A stretch of DNA of 57,500 nucleotides from Chrysomallon squamiferum. Lineage: Eukaryota; Mollusca; Gastropoda; Neomphalida; Peltospiridae. Both the position numbers and the translations under genes were made by a program. Of this stretch, positions 57,467-57,500 are shown in pieces. Position 1 is the first letter of the stretch; every line of letters starts with the position of its first letter. Location of the stretch: the NCBI GenBank assembly GCA_012295275.1, contig CM022666.1, positions 1,227,501 to 1,285,000 of the forward strand. The letters are read 5' to 3'. Below the pieces are notes generated by a model. It was not told the origin of the DNA. It made no database searches and was given only the letters and a program-made list of their open reading frames with translations.

Positions 57467-57500
57467 GCTGGTGTTTGAATGTGCGAGTGAGAGAAAGAGA
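57467..57500 (+). other. Start of FAM151 3' UTR
   Basis: Thirty-four bases follow the stop codon; no polyadenylation signal falls inside the window. Confidence 0.7.

Overview
The window is eukaryotic nuclear DNA. It is very AT-rich, with long poly(A)/poly(T) tracts, many (CT)n, (CA)n, (AT)n and (AAT)n microsatellites, short coding exons bounded by GT..AG, and introns up to about 18 kb. The encoded proteins look lophotrochozoan. My best guess is a mollusc, probably a gastropod, inferred from protein similarity recalled from memory and from the SINE-like repeats; I ran no database search.

Two protein-coding genes account for all convincing coding sequence. On the minus strand, from about 48.2 kb leftwards past base 1, lies a beta-arrestin gene. 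Ten coding exons are visible (48109-48182, 30324-30354, 17862-17922, 15885-16126, 8917-8976, 6454-6521, 3557-3692, 3030-3114, 1860-1932, 592-739). They encode about 326 residues, from the initiator Met through the N-domain into the lariat loop of the C-domain. The rest, including the expected clathrin/AP-2 tail, is beyond the left edge. The tenth exon carries an apparent one-base insertion just before the lariat-loop motif. On the plus strand, from 51705 to 57466, is a complete two-domain FAM151/menorin-family gene (six core exons plus one probable in-frame 144-base cassette exon). It encodes a type II membrane-anchored protein with two PLC-like phosphodiesterase-fold domains. The two genes are head to head, with start codons about 3.5 kb apart. 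They have no obvious functional link: the arrestin would desensitise and traffic GPCRs, while FAM151/menorin is an extracellular membrane-anchored protein.

Layout: 1-604 is a 123-bp-period minisatellite overlapping the 3' end of arrestin exon 10. From 740 to 30323 are arrestin exons 9 to 3 and their introns, which hold large microsatellites, two old tandem arrays (about 10.64-11.48 kb and 18.9-20.35 kb), a direct repeat pair flanking exon 4, and two tRNA-like SINE remnants. From 30355 to 48108 is the 17.75-kb intron 1, with no recognisable gene. From 48183 to 48790 is the less AT-rich arrestin 5' UTR/promoter. From 48800 to 51704 is intergenic DNA with another SINE remnant. From 51705 to 57466 is FAM151, whose third core exon is preceded by a minisatellite of about 40 bp period running into the splice acceptor.

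The most unusual observation is that both genes carry a minisatellite whose repeat unit contains the adjacent splice junction: a donor plus 13 exon bases in arrestin, and an acceptor plus about 14 exon bases in FAM151. Conserved protein sequence constrains the exonic part in both cases, so the arrays seem to have grown out of the splice junctions, leaving decoy splice sites in the introns.
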